64,000 nucleotides of DNA from Paenibacillus sp. FSL R7-0345. GTDB lineage: Bacteria > Bacillota > Bacilli > Paenibacillales > Paenibacillaceae. The position numbers and the translations under genes are program-made. The stretch covers positions 5,190,501-5,254,500 of the forward strand of contig NZ_CP152002.1 of the NCBI RefSeq assembly GCF_038595055.1, in the 5' to 3' direction. The notes beneath the pieces were generated by a model that saw only the letters and a list, made by a program, of their open reading frames with translations, ran no database searches and was not told the DNA's origin. Position 1 is the stretch's first letter, and the number at the start of each line of letters is the position of its first letter. Below are positions 15,914 to 25,195 of this stretch, piece after piece.

Positions 15914-16555
15914 TTACACTCCGAATGAAGCCGGATCTTTGCGCCACGATTGCAGCAGGGCTACATCGCTCTCAGCGATCTTACCCTGGCTCAGGGCTAC
16001 ATCAATCAGGGTTGTGTAATTGGACAGGCTCTGCAGCGGCACACCGGCTGCTGCGAACGCCTCGGTCGCCCGGTCCAGCTCATAGCTGAAGATTGCGAGA
16101 ACAGCCAGCACCTCTCCACCTGCCTCTTCCACAGCCTGCGCTGCTTTGATCGAGCTGCCGCCCGTAGAGATCAGGTCCTCGATGACGATGACTTTTTGGC
16201 CCGGAGAGATACTGCCCTCGATCTGGTTCTGTTTGCCGTGGCCTTTAGCCTTATCGCGGATATAAGCCATTGGCAAATTCAGCTTGTCGGACACCCAGGC
16301 TGCATGCGGAATACCGGCGGTCGCTGTACCTGCAATAACCTGCGCTTCGGGATAGCTGGCTTTAATCAGCTCGGCAAAGCCGCCTGCAATATAGTTCCGG
16401 ACTTCCGGGAAGGACATCGTAAGACGGTTATCGCAATAGATCGGCGACTTAATGCCGGAGGTCCAGGTGAACGGGTCCTGCGGACGCAGGGCAACGGCCC
16501 CGATCTCCAGCAGATAGGCTGCAACTTGCTTGCTTGTATTAGACAATGTACTCAT
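15914..16555 (-). CDS. pyrE: Orotate phosphoribosyltransferase
   Basis: This 213-residue enzyme transfers ribose-5-phosphate from PRPP to orotate, giving OMP. The PRPP-binding motif VIVIEDLISTGGSSIKA lies at about residues 113-129, and the loop DKAKGHGKQNQIEG contributes catalytic Lys/His residues. It is the last gene of the pyr operon; its start overlaps the end of pyrF by 4 bp. Confidence 0.97.
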   Translation of the reverse strand: MSTLSNTSKQVAAYLLEIGAVALRPQDPFTWTSGIKSPIYCDNRLTMSFPEVRNYIAGGFAELIKASYPEAQVIAGTATAGIPHAAWVSDKLNLPMAYIRDKAKGHGKQNQIEGSISPGQKVIVIEDLISTGGSSIKAAQAVEEAGGEVLAVLAIFSYELDRATEAFAAAGVPLQSLSNYTTLIDVALSQGKIAESDVALLQSWRKDPASFGV

Positions 16556-17334
16556 GCTTGTGTCATCTCCTCAATAATGGATAGTGCTGCTGCGCGCGGG
16601 TCGGCTGCTGCGGTAATCGGCCGGCCTATAACCAGGAAGTGGCTGCCTTGACGGATGGCTTGTCCAGGCGTCATTACACGCGACTGGTCGTCCAGAGAAG
16701 AACCTGCCGGACGAATACCCGGGGTTACCGTGACGAATTCCGGACCGCAGGCTGCTGCGATCGCTGCCGACTCCTGCGGAGAAGCAACTACGCCGTGCAA
16801 ACCGGCTTCAGCTGTAAGCTTGGCATAACGCACTACAGTATCCTCTACGTTCCCGGCAATGCCGATCTCTTCATTCATGACTTCCTGGCTCGTACTTGTA
16901 AGCTGTGTAACCGCAATGATCAGCGGGATATGCAGCGAAGGATTCAGGCTGACCGCCTTGGCGGCTCCCTCCAGCGCTGCGGCCATCATCGTCTTGCCGC
17001 CGGAGGCATGCACGTTGAACATGTCTACACCAAGTCTGGTGATGCTCTCAGCACCGCCCCGGACAGTATTCGGGATATCATGCATTTTAACGTCTAGGAA
17101 GACGGAGTAACCGCGTTCCTTGAGCTCTCTGATAAAATCCGGTCCTGCTGCATAGAAAAGCTGCATGCCGACCTTCAAATAGCAAGGGATGCCTTCCAGC
17201 TTATCAATCAGGACTCTCGCCGAATCTGCATCCGGATAATCGAGCGGAATCATCAGCCTGCCGGCCATTTCATCCCGTTTTGTAATCTGACCAATCGTCT
17301 CATGCTCTGTCTGCTCTGGGATTTGCTGTTCCAT
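16552..17334 (-). CDS. pyrF: Orotidine-5'-phosphate decarboxylase
   Basis: It decarboxylates OMP to UMP. The TIM-barrel core starts near MIPLDYPDADSAR and has the catalytic KxxD signature in FLDVKMHDIPNTV, then the phosphate loop VTPGIRP and the RP(I/T) end VIGRPIT. ATG 17332-17334 has AAGGAGAGG upstream and gives 260 residues, about 20 longer than usual because of a polar N-terminal tail. A later ATG beginning MAGRLMIPLDYP is possible. Confidence 0.95.
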   Translation of the reverse strand: MEQQIPEQTEHETIGQITKRDEMAGRLMIPLDYPDADSARVLIDKLEGIPCYLKVGMQLFYAAGPDFIRELKERGYSVFLDVKMHDIPNTVRGGAESITRLGVDMFNVHASGGKTMMAAALEGAAKAVSLNPSLHIPLIIAVTQLTSTSQEVMNEEIGIAGNVEDTVVRYAKLTAEAGLHGVVASPQESAAIAAACGPEFVTVTPGIRPAGSSLDDQSRVMTPGQAIRQGSHFLVIGRPITAAADPRAAALSIIEEMTQA

Positions 17335-17453
17335 GGGTCGTTCTTCCTCTCCTTCAATCATCATCTGCTTGCCCGGGCACAGTTGAACGGTCTGCGCTAA
17401 CGCAAACCGTCCTCTGTGTGGAACCGTCCGCAGACGGCTCCTGGTATTCTATA

Positions 17454-20400
17454 TTATTGTCCGACAAAAGCAGGCATCGACTGTGACGAGAAGTTGATTG
17501 TCTGCAGCATTTTCAGCAGTGCTGCTACGGTATCGAGCGAGGTCATACATACCACGCCGTTCTCAACCGCTTCGCGGCGGATGCGGAAGCCGTCACGCTC
17601 AGGTGTTTTACCCTTGGTCAGGGTATTGAACACGAAGTTTGCTTGACCGCTGCGGATCAGGTCGAGGATCGTAGGCTCGCCTTCGTCCAGCTTGTTGACG
17701 TTCATCACGTTCAGGCCGGACTGCTCCAGCGCCTGCGCCGTGCCGCCTGTGGCGATGATTTTGTAGCCCAGAGCATGGAAGCCCTTCATTAGTTCAACTG
17801 CTTCGGCTTTGTCTTTATCCGCTACTGTAACGATGATCGCGCCGGTTGCCGGGATTTTCATACCTGCTCCGATCAGACCTTTGTACAGCGCCTTGGCATA
17901 CAGCTTGTCGCGGCCCATAACCTCACCGGTCGATTTCATCTCAGGTCCGAGGGTAGGCTCAACTCTGCGCAGCTTGGCAAAAGAGAATACCGGCACTTTA
18001 ACCGATACATAGTCGCTCTCCGGCCAGAGACCTTCTGTGTAACCCTCTTCCTTCAGGTTGCCGCCGAGGATGATTTTGGTCGCCAGATTGGCCATTGGAA
18101 TGCCGGTTACCTTGCTCAGGAACGGAACCGTACGCGAGGAGCGCGGATTCACTTCGATTACGTACACTTCGTTCTGGTAGATAACGAACTGGATGTTCAC
18201 CAGACCGATCGTCTTCAGCTCTTTGGCAATTTTGATCGTGATGTCGGTGATCTTCTGCTTCAGGCCTTCATCCAGGTACTGCGGAGGATATACGGCGATG
18301 GAGTCGCCGGAGTGGACGCCTGCGCGCTCCACATGCTCCATGATACCCGGGATAACCACAGTCTCACCGTCGCAGATTGCGTCAACCTCAACCTCTTTGC
18401 CGAGCATATAACGGTCGATCAGGACCGGATGCTCCGGATTGATTTTGACCGCTTCAACCATATAGCTCATCAGTTCAGCGTCGTTATACACGATTTCCAT
18501 CGCACGGCCGCCCAGCACGTAGGAAGGACGCACCAGCACCGGATAGCCGAGGGATTGGGCTGTTTCTACTGCCTGGCTTGTATCGGTTACTGTCTTGCCT
18601 TTCGGCTGTGCAATATCCAGACGGGCCAGCAGCGCTTCGAACCGCTTGCGGTCTTCGGCTTCGTCGATGCTCGACAGGCTGGTTCCGAGGATGTTCACGC
18701 CGGCAGCCGCCAGTGGCGCAGCAAGGTTGATGGCCGTCTGGCCGCCAAACTGCACGATAACCCCAATCGGATTCTCCTGGGCAATGACGTTCATTACATC
18801 TTCAAAGAACAGCGGTTCAAAATACAACCGGTCCGAGGTATTGAAATCCGTAGACACTGTCTCCGGGTTGTTGTTGATAATAACGGCCTCATAGCCGGCG
18901 TTCTGAATCGCCCATACCGCATGTACAGTGGAGTAGTCGAACTCAATCCCCTGACCGATACGGATCGGGCCCGAGCCGAGTACTACAACCTTCTGCTTGT
19001 CAGAATGAGTCACTTCGTTTTCGGTTTCATAAGTCGAGTAGTAGTAAGGTGTCGATGCTTCGAATTCAGCTGCACAGGTATCTACCATCTTGAAGACCGG
19101 AGTCAGACCTTGGGCCAGGCGCAGGCTGCGGACATCCGCTTCCTTCGTCTGTGCGCCGCCAGGACGGCCTTCAGCGCGGATCTCGGCGATAGCACGGTCA
19201 GTAAAGCCTTTGCGCTTCGCCTGGTACAATGTTTCAGCGCTCAGCGTTTCTTCGCTGCGCAGCACATCCTCGAATTGCACCAGTCCTTCAATCTTGGACA
19301 GGAACCACCAGTCTACCTTGGTAATATCCTGGATTTCCTGCAATTGATAACCGCGGCGGTAGGCTTCGGCGATCAGGAACAGGCGCTCGTCATCCGCTTT
19401 TGCCAGACGGTTACGCAGGACACTGTCTTCCAGCAGCTCTGCACCCGGCAGACGGAAGCGGTGAACTCCGATTTCCAGGGAACGGACAGCCTTGTGGATC
19501 GACTCTTCAAAAGTACGGCCAATCGCCATAACTTCGCCCGTCGCTTTCATTTGTGTACCAAGCTTGCGGTTCGCCGAGGTGAACTTGTCAAACGGCCAGC
19601 GCGGGATTTTGCTGACGATATAATCCAGTGTCGGTTCGAAGCAGGCATACGTCTGACCGGTAACCGGGTTGACGATTTCGTCGAGCGTGTAGCCGAGGGC
19701 GATTTTGGCTGCCATCTTGGCGATTGGATAGCCGGTTGCTTTGGAAGCAAGCGCCGAAGAGCGGCTGACACGCGGATTTACTTCAATTACATAATATTGA
19801 TAGCTGTACGGATCAAGTGCGAACTGTACGTTACAGCCGCCTTCGATGTTCAGCGCACGGATGATCTTCAGTGAAGCACTGCGCAGCATCTGGTATTCAC
19901 GGTCGGAGAGCGTCTGGCTCGGTGCCACAACGATACTGTCGCCAGTGTGCACACCTACAGGGTCAAAGTTCTCCATGTTGCAGACTACGATACAGTTATC
20001 ATTCGCGTCACGCATAACTTCATATTCTACTTCCTTCATGCCGGCGATGCTCTTCTCAACCAGACACTGGCCGATCGGGCTGTAGCGGATACCCGCTTTG
20101 ACAGTCTCACGCAGCTCTTCCGCAGTGTCGCAGATTCCGCCGCCAGTTCCGCCCAGTGTATAAGCCGGGCGTACGATCAGCGGAAAGCCGATTTCTTCGG
20201 CGAAGCTCATCGCTTCATCTACGGTAGTAATAATGATACTTTCCGGAACCGGCTGATCCAGCTCGCGCATCAATTCGCGGAACAGGTCACGGTCTTCTGC
20301 CTTCTCGATTGAATGCAGCTGAGTACCCAGCAGCTTCACGTTCTCTGCTTCCAATACGCCGGCACGCGCCAGTTCAACCGCCATATTCAGACCGGTCTGG

Positions 20401-20675
20401 CCGCCCAGTGTCGGCAGCAGTCCATCCGGACGCTCCTGCCGGATGATGCCTGTTACGAACTCCAGGGTGATTGGCTCGATATAGACTTTATCAGCCATGT
20501 TAGTATCGGTCATGATGGTGGCCGGGTTGCTGTTGATCAGTACAACCTCGACGCCTTCTTCTTTCAGAGCCTGGCAGGCCTGTGTGCCTGCATAGTCGAA
20601 CTCGGCGGCCTGGCCGATGACGATCGGACCAGAGCCGATGACGAGGATTTTTTTAAGTTTATCATTCTTAGGCAT
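17454..20675 (-). CDS. carB: Carbamoyl-phosphate synthase large subunit
   Basis: The 1073-residue protein has two homologous ATP-grasp halves (starting KKILVIGSGPIVIGQ and KVVVLGSGPIRIGQ) and an MGS-like allosteric C-terminal domain. It makes carbamoyl phosphate from bicarbonate, ATP and ammonia delivered by the small subunit. Length and motifs are those of intact CarB. It begins 2 bp after the carA stop, with AAAGGAGCTCTATAATC before the ATG. It corresponds to pyrAB of Bacillus subtilis. pyrK and pyrD, which follow it in that species, are absent here. Confidence 0.98.
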   Translation of the reverse strand: MPKNDKLKKILVIGSGPIVIGQAAEFDYAGTQACQALKEEGVEVVLINSNPATIMTDTNMADKVYIEPITLEFVTGIIRQERPDGLLPTLGGQTGLNMAVELARAGVLEAENVKLLGTQLHSIEKAEDRDLFRELMRELDQPVPESIIITTVDEAMSFAEEIGFPLIVRPAYTLGGTGGGICDTAEELRETVKAGIRYSPIGQCLVEKSIAGMKEVEYEVMRDANDNCIVVCNMENFDPVGVHTGDSIVVAPSQTLSDREYQMLRSASLKIIRALNIEGGCNVQFALDPYSYQYYVIEVNPRVSRSSALASKATGYPIAKMAAKIALGYTLDEIVNPVTGQTYACFEPTLDYIVSKIPRWPFDKFTSANRKLGTQMKATGEVMAIGRTFEESIHKAVRSLEIGVHRFRLPGAELLEDSVLRNRLAKADDERLFLIAEAYRRGYQLQEIQDITKVDWWFLSKIEGLVQFEDVLRSEETLSAETLYQAKRKGFTDRAIAEIRAEGRPGGAQTKEADVRSLRLAQGLTPVFKMVDTCAAEFEASTPYYYSTYETENEVTHSDKQKVVVLGSGPIRIGQGIEFDYSTVHAVWAIQNAGYEAVIINNNPETVSTDFNTSDRLYFEPLFFEDVMNVIAQENPIGVIVQFGGQTAINLAAPLAAAGVNILGTSLSSIDEAEDRKRFEALLARLDIAQPKGKTVTDTSQAVETAQSLGYPVLVRPSYVLGGRAMEIVYNDAELMSYMVEAVKINPEHPVLIDRYMLGKEVEVDAICDGETVVIPGIMEHVERAGVHSGDSIAVYPPQYLDEGLKQKITDITIKIAKELKTIGLVNIQFVIYQNEVYVIEVNPRSSRTVPFLSKVTGIPMANLATKIILGGNLKEEGYTEGLWPESDYVSVKVPVFSFAKLRRVEPTLGPEMKSTGEVMGRDKLYAKALYKGLIGAGMKIPATGAIIVTVADKDKAEAVELMKGFHALGYKIIATGGTAQALEQSGLNVMNVNKLDEGEPTILDLIRSGQANFVFNTLTKGKTPERDGFRIRREAVENGVVCMTSLDTVAALLKMLQTINFSSQSMPAFVGQ

Positions 20676-20677
20676 GA

Positions 20678-21856
20678 TTATAGAGCTCCTTTCACGGCTT
20701 CAAGCTTCGTTGTTAGTTTAGGTGCCGTGATTCTGGCATTGGCAGCAAGCTGTGCCTGGCGTGAACCGGCAGGCGTCTTCGCTTTGTGATCGGCAATCAT
20801 CTGCAGGAAACGGTCGAACAGATAGCTGCTGTCATGCGGTCCCGGCGCTGCTTCCGGATGGTATTGCACCGAAAAGGCAGGGTACCGGCTATGCTTCAGC
20901 CCTTCAATGGTCTTGTCATTATTGTTGATGTGCGTCACTTCAAGCTCGGTGCTCTGCACAGATTCTTCATTAACGGTGTAGCCGTGGTTCTGCGAGGTGA
21001 TGAAGCAGCGTCCGCTTTCAAGCTCCTTAACCGGGTGGTTACCGCCGCGGTGGCCGAATTTCAGCTTCTCGGTGTCTGCGCCGCAGGCAAGTGCGAACAA
21101 TTGGTGGCCCAGGCAGATGCCGAAGATCGGATATTCGCCAAGCAGCTCGGAAATGGTGTTCACAGCATAAGGTACATCTTTCGGGTCCCCAGGGCCGTTG
21201 GACAGCTGGATGCCGTCAGGGTTCAAGCGGCGGATTTCGTCCGCAGTTACATCATGAGGCACAACCACTACATCACAGCCGCGGTTGTTCAGTTCACGGA
21301 GGATACCCGTCTTCGCGCCGTAATCAACCAGCACGATCCGCTCCTTTGTTCCAGGGCTGCTATAGCTTGTAGTAGTAGAAGTGCGGGCAACCTGGTTGCG
21401 CAGCTCTTCAATAGTCGTGTCGCCCATCATTTCCATCAGTTCTTCTACACGCTTGTTAGAAGTAGTCAGAATGGCTTTCATCGTTCCGTAGTGGCGGATA
21501 ATGCGGGTCAGCATCCGGGTATCGATCTCGCTGATCCCTGGAATGCCGTATTCCTTCAACAGGTCATCCACACTGTATTCAGCGCGCCAGTTGCTTGGCA
21601 CATCTTCATGGCGGCGTACAACAAAGCCGTGTACAAAAGGACGCACGGATTCAAAATCATCACGGGTAATACCGTAGTTCCCGATCAGCGGATATGTCAT
21701 GGTTACGATCTGTCCGCAGTAGGATGGGTCCGACAGCACCTCCTGATAACCTGTAATCCCTGTGTTAAAAACAACCTCGCCTGTCATTTCGCCCTCAGCG
21801 CCAAATGCGGTCCCTGTAAACAGCGTTCCGTCCTGAAGCAGCAATCTTGCCTGCAT
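20678..21856 (-). CDS. carA: Carbamoyl-phosphate synthase small subunit
   Basis: The 392-residue glutaminase subunit has an N-terminal CPSase domain (LLLQDGTLFTGTAFGAEGEM onward) and a class I glutamine amidotransferase domain. The nucleophile Cys is in FGICLGHQLFALACG and the His/Glu pair in QYHPEAAPGP. It releases ammonia from glutamine and tunnels it to CarB. Its ATG follows AAGGAGTGGAAGGAA. It corresponds to pyrAA of B. subtilis. Confidence 0.98.
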   Translation of the reverse strand: MQARLLLQDGTLFTGTAFGAEGEMTGEVVFNTGITGYQEVLSDPSYCGQIVTMTYPLIGNYGITRDDFESVRPFVHGFVVRRHEDVPSNWRAEYSVDDLLKEYGIPGISEIDTRMLTRIIRHYGTMKAILTTSNKRVEELMEMMGDTTIEELRNQVARTSTTTSYSSPGTKERIVLVDYGAKTGILRELNNRGCDVVVVPHDVTADEIRRLNPDGIQLSNGPGDPKDVPYAVNTISELLGEYPIFGICLGHQLFALACGADTEKLKFGHRGGNHPVKELESGRCFITSQNHGYTVNEESVQSTELEVTHINNNDKTIEGLKHSRYPAFSVQYHPEAAPGPHDSSYLFDRFLQMIADHKAKTPAGSRQAQLAANARITAPKLTTKLEAVKGAL

Positions 21857-21923
21857 TTCCTTCCACTCCTTCTTGTTTCTGTAGTCTGATTCTATTGTCT
21901 CTATCCTGATCCAGTCAGGATCG

Positions 21924-23198
21924 TTAGTTAGCTTTCGTCCAGACGGCCTTGCCGTCTACCCAGGTTGCTACCGGCCAGCCTTTCAGCTTCCATCCGGTGA
22001 ACGGTGTATTGCGTCCCTTAGTAGCAAAAGTGGCCGGGTCTACCACCTGCTCTTCATTCAGGTCAATCAGTGTCAAGTCAGCCGGCGCACCTACTGCCAG
22101 ACTGCCTGTGTTCAGCCGGAACACGCGGGCCGGATCAGCGGTCATCCGCTGTACCAGCAGGGACAGATCCCATTTGCCTGTCGCTACAAAAGCGGTATAC
22201 AGCAGCGGGAAGGCTGTCTCGAAGCCGACGATGCCAAACGGCGCAAGCTGCATGCCCTTGGCTTTTTCTTCTTCGCTGTGCGGCGCATGGTCCGTTACGA
22301 TGATGTCAATCGTTCCGTCCAGCAGCCCCTCGATGCAGGCTTCCACATCGCGGCGGGAGCGCAGCGGCGGGTTCATTTTCCAGTTGGCATCCATTCCCGG
22401 GATATCCTCTTCAGAGAGCAGCAGATGGTGCGGACATACCTCAGCGGTTACTTTAATGCCGATTTGCTTGGCCTGGCGGATCAGCCGAACCGACTGCTCT
22501 GTGCTGACATGGCAGACATGGTAGTGTACGCCTGTCGCTTCAGCGAGCAGAATGTCGCGTCCGACATGAATGGCTTCCGACTCGTTCGGGATCCCCTTCA
22601 GACCATGCTTCGTGGCAAAAGTACCTTCATTCACCGCACAGCCCTCGACCAGCGAATCATCCTCACAGTGAGCGATGACCGGCATATCCAGGCTTGCTGC
22701 CAGCTTCATCGCATCCTTCATCATCTGAGCAGTCTGTACACCCACACCGTCATCCGTAAAGCCGATCGCTCCGGCTTCCTTCAAGGCGGCAAAGTCCGTC
22801 AGCTCGCGGCCAAGCTCATTTTTGGTGATTGCCGCATATGGCAGTACTTTAACGAGTCCGGCTTCACGTGCTTTTTCCTTTACCAGCTCGACGATTTCGG
22901 GAGTGTCAGTCACCGGCCGGGTGTTCGGCATGCAGGCGATGGTGGTGAATCCGCCCTTGGCCGCAGACCGTGCGCCGGTTTCAATCGTTTCTTTATGCTC
23001 AAAGCCCGGCTCGCGCAGATGCACGTGCATATCGATCAGGCCCGGTACCAGCAGCTTGCCTTCCGCATCTACAATCTCACCGGATTCTTCTGCCGGAAGC
23101 TCACTTTCAACCGCTGTAATGATTCCGTCCTGAACCACGATGTGCTTGACTTCCAGTTCGCCGTCTTTGTTCAATATGCTGGCGTTTCTAATGATCAC
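21924..23198 (-). CDS. pyrC: Dihydroorotase
   Basis: The enzyme cyclises carbamoyl aspartate to dihydroorotate. The metal-binding HVHLREPG motif is at about residue 60, with later His residues in AHCEDDSL, HVCHVST and the catalytic Asp region VTDHAPHSEEEK. It is a type I dihydroorotase, 424 residues long. I place the start at GTG 23196-23198 behind AAAGGAGAATCATCATC, giving MIIRNASILNKDG. A further in-frame start upstream lacks a ribosome site. The gap to pyrB is AT-rich and may hold an internal promoter. Confidence 0.97.
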   Translation of the reverse strand: MIIRNASILNKDGELEVKHIVVQDGIITAVESELPAEESGEIVDAEGKLLVPGLIDMHVHLREPGFEHKETIETGARSAAKGGFTTIACMPNTRPVTDTPEIVELVKEKAREAGLVKVLPYAAITKNELGRELTDFAALKEAGAIGFTDDGVGVQTAQMMKDAMKLAASLDMPVIAHCEDDSLVEGCAVNEGTFATKHGLKGIPNESEAIHVGRDILLAEATGVHYHVCHVSTEQSVRLIRQAKQIGIKVTAEVCPHHLLLSEEDIPGMDANWKMNPPLRSRRDVEACIEGLLDGTIDIIVTDHAPHSEEEKAKGMQLAPFGIVGFETAFPLLYTAFVATGKWDLSLLVQRMTADPARVFRLNTGSLAVGAPADLTLIDLNEEQVVDPATFATKGRNTPFTGWKLKGWPVATWVDGKAVWTKAN

Positions 23199-23248
23199 GA
23201 TGATGATTCTCCTTTTGCCTGCAAGCCGCAGCTCCAAGCTCTGTTTGT

Positions 23249-23277
23249 ATTATATAATAAAAATTCATCTTTGTGTA
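23249..23277 (-). promoter_or_regulatory. Possible internal promoter before pyrC
   Basis: On the minus strand TACACA (23272-23277), a 17-bp spacer and TATAAT (23249-23254) lie in the 125-bp AT-rich gap between pyrB and pyrC. The -10 is perfect and the -35 matches four of six positions. If used, it would give pyrC-carAB-pyrFE some transcription not subject to the PyrR attenuator. Confidence 0.35.
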
Positions 23278-23323
23278 TATTTATTAATCCATTTATGTCA
23301 GGTTTTTTTGGTGCCAATCTCTT

Positions 23324-24232
23324 CTACTGAAGTGCACGCTCCATGACAGCCATTCTTACCGGTACACCGTTCGCCATCTGCGGGAAAATCCGTGACTGGC
23401 CGCTCTCGACCACCGCATCATCGATCTCCACATTGCGGTTCACCGGTGCCGGATGCATGATGATTGTGTTCTTATCCAGCTTAGCCGCCCGCTCTTCTGT
23501 GAGTCCGTACTGCTTGCGGTACTCATCAGCTGACTGTAGAATGCCCGTTGCGTGGCGCTCCAGCTGCACTCTCAGCATCATAACCACGTCCGCCTTCAGT
23601 GCTTCTTCTATACTAACGTAGGGTGCATACTGTGCCAGTTCAGGTGCCTTCATACTGTCCGGTGCGCAGAACTGCACGCTTGCTCCCAGCTTCGTCAGTC
23701 CCCAGAGGTTCGAGCGGGCCACCCGGCTATGCATAATGTCCCCTATAATCGAAACTTTGAGGCCCTTCAGCTCGCCAAAATTTTTGGTCATCGTATACAT
23801 GTCCAGCAGCGCCTGGGTCGGATGCTCGTTGTTTCCGTCTCCGGCATTGATCAGCGGGATGGATACCTTCTCCGCCAGCTGCTGCAGCACGCCTGCAGGC
23901 TTCAAACGCACAACTCCGGCGTCGATCCCCATCGATTCCAGTGTGCGCACTGTATCGTAGATCGACTCGCCTTTTTCTACACTGGAAGCTGCCGCCGTAA
24001 AATTCAGCACTTGCACCCCAAGGCGTTTCTCAGCCATTTCAAAGGAAAAGCGGGTCCGTGTGCTGTTTTCAAAAAACATATTAGCTACAAACTGTGATCT
24101 CAGCACCGGTGTCAGCTTCTCAGCCTGATTATCCCAATACGCGGTTCTGTTCAAAAGCTGCAGAAGCTCTGTCCGGTCCAGCTCTTTAATCCCCAGCAGA
24201 CTGCGTTCCTTCACCTTGGTTGCTGTCATCAT
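23324..24232 (-). CDS. pyrB: Aspartate carbamoyltransferase catalytic subunit
   Basis: The 302-residue enzyme joins carbamoyl phosphate and aspartate. The carbamoyl phosphate motif FENSTRTRFSFEMAEKR is at about residues 54-70, and HPTQALLDMYT and the C-terminal HPAPVNRNVEI motif are intact. No pyrI regulatory subunit is present, as usual in Firmicutes. It starts 2 bp after pyrR. Confidence 0.97.
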   Translation of the reverse strand: MMTATKVKERSLLGIKELDRTELLQLLNRTAYWDNQAEKLTPVLRSQFVANMFFENSTRTRFSFEMAEKRLGVQVLNFTAAASSVEKGESIYDTVRTLESMGIDAGVVRLKPAGVLQQLAEKVSIPLINAGDGNNEHPTQALLDMYTMTKNFGELKGLKVSIIGDIMHSRVARSNLWGLTKLGASVQFCAPDSMKAPELAQYAPYVSIEEALKADVVMMLRVQLERHATGILQSADEYRKQYGLTEERAAKLDKNTIIMHPAPVNRNVEIDDAVVESGQSRIFPQMANGVPVRMAVMERALQ

Positions 24233-24234
24233 TG

Positions 24235-24798
24235 TTATCTTTCCTCCCGGTTGGAAATAATGTAAACCTCGTCTTTGCCGTCGTATTCCGTAAGCGAAAC
24301 TTCAATTTCTTCATGCCTGGAGGTCGGCACGTTTTTGCCGATGTAGTCCGGCCGGATCGGCAGCTCGCGGTGTCCGCGGTCGGCCAGTACAGCCAGCTGA
24401 ATCATCCGCGGCCGTCCGCAGTCCATCAGGGCATCCATCGCTGCGCGGATCGTCCGTCCGGTGTACAGCACATCGTCGAACAAGATCACTTTCTTGTCGC
24501 GGATGCCGCCGCTGCCTTCCGGAAGCTTCAGCATGCTCTCGGCTGCCTCCCGGTTGTCTCCGCCTTCGCGGTCATCCCGGTAGTGCGTGATGTCGAGCTC
24601 ACCCCAGGCGATTTCTACGCCCTCAATTTCTTTGATCCGCTCTGCGATCCGTTGTGCCAGATACACCCCGCGGGTGCGGATGCCGACCAGCAGACAATTC
24701 TCGATACCTTTGTTTTTCTCCAAAATCTCGTGCGCAATGCGCGACAGCGCCCGGCGGATTGCCGTTTCATCCATAATTACGTTTTTCTCGGTAGCCAT
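24235..24798 (-). CDS. pyrR: PyrR: pyr operon attenuation regulator / uracil phosphoribosyltransferase
   Basis: The 187-residue protein has the PRPP loop VILFDDVLYTGRTIRAAMDAL (about residues 97-117) of the PyrR family. With UMP or UTP bound, PyrR binds a conserved loop in pyr leader RNA and favours termination. It also has weak uracil phosphoribosyltransferase activity. It is the first gene of the operon and has a fitting leader with binding loop and terminator directly upstream (24843-25001). Confidence 0.97.
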   Translation of the reverse strand: MATEKNVIMDETAIRRALSRIAHEILEKNKGIENCLLVGIRTRGVYLAQRIAERIKEIEGVEIAWGELDITHYRDDREGGDNREAAESMLKLPEGSGGIRDKKVILFDDVLYTGRTIRAAMDALMDCGRPRMIQLAVLADRGHRELPIRPDYIGKNVPTSRHEEIEVSLTEYDGKDEVYIISNREER

Positions 24799-24842
24799 TT
24801 ATCCAGCCATCCTTTCGCTTGTACGCCCGTTCAAGCCCCCGG

Positions 24843-25001
24843 AAAACAAAAAACTCCTTGCCCAAAGCAGGCAAGGAGTGAAATCCGCAGATTAAAAAAG
24901 ATGGCGTGTCCGCGCGCATAAAGAGGCTATCCGTACTCATACGGATCCCATCCATTTGTCGCGAACCTCGATTCACGTTACCTTGCCAGCCTCACGGGAC
25001 T
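24843..25001 (-). promoter_or_regulatory. PyrR-dependent transcription attenuator
   Basis: On the minus strand AGTCCCGTGAGGCT (24988-25001) matches the known PyrR-binding loop consensus ARUCCNGNGAGGYU. Downstream, ACTCCTTGCC and GGCAAGGAGT form a 10-bp terminator (24853-24879) followed by TTTTTTGTTTT (24843-24852). GGCAAGG just after the loop (24981-24987) is perfectly complementary to the terminator's first arm CCTTGCC (24870-24876). That gives an antiterminator which PyrR binding would block. An extra hairpin ATCCGTA/TACGGAT lies at 24929-24946. Confidence 0.9.
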
Positions 25002-25031
25002 GAATTAAAGGCGCATATTCAACTAAAGGGA

Positions 25032-25060
25032 ATTATGACAGAAGTTTGTCTTGGTGTCAA
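25032..25060 (-). promoter_or_regulatory. pyr operon promoter (sigma A type)
   Basis: TTGACA (25055-25060) and CATAAT (25032-25037) are separated by 17 bp on the minus strand, about 30 bp before the PyrR-binding loop. Confidence 0.85.
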
Positions 25061-25195
25061 ACCGGGAAATATTTACAGGTGATGGGAGCGAACAGGTAAA
25101 GGTGAGTGACGCTATTGAGTGAGAGGTATGCTGGTAGCTTATACTGTTTGGTGCCGGGCGCTGCTGGAGGGGAGTGGACTTCCGGCCGCTGTTAT

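Noticed and set aside
18312..19874. Plus-strand frame of 520 codons opposite carB
   Set aside because: Antisense shadow of the carB coding sequence. It is His/Arg-rich with no family resemblance, while carB itself is intact and full length.
20786..21889. Plus-strand frame of 367 codons opposite carA
   Set aside because: Shadow of carA with no ribosome site or recognisable domain.
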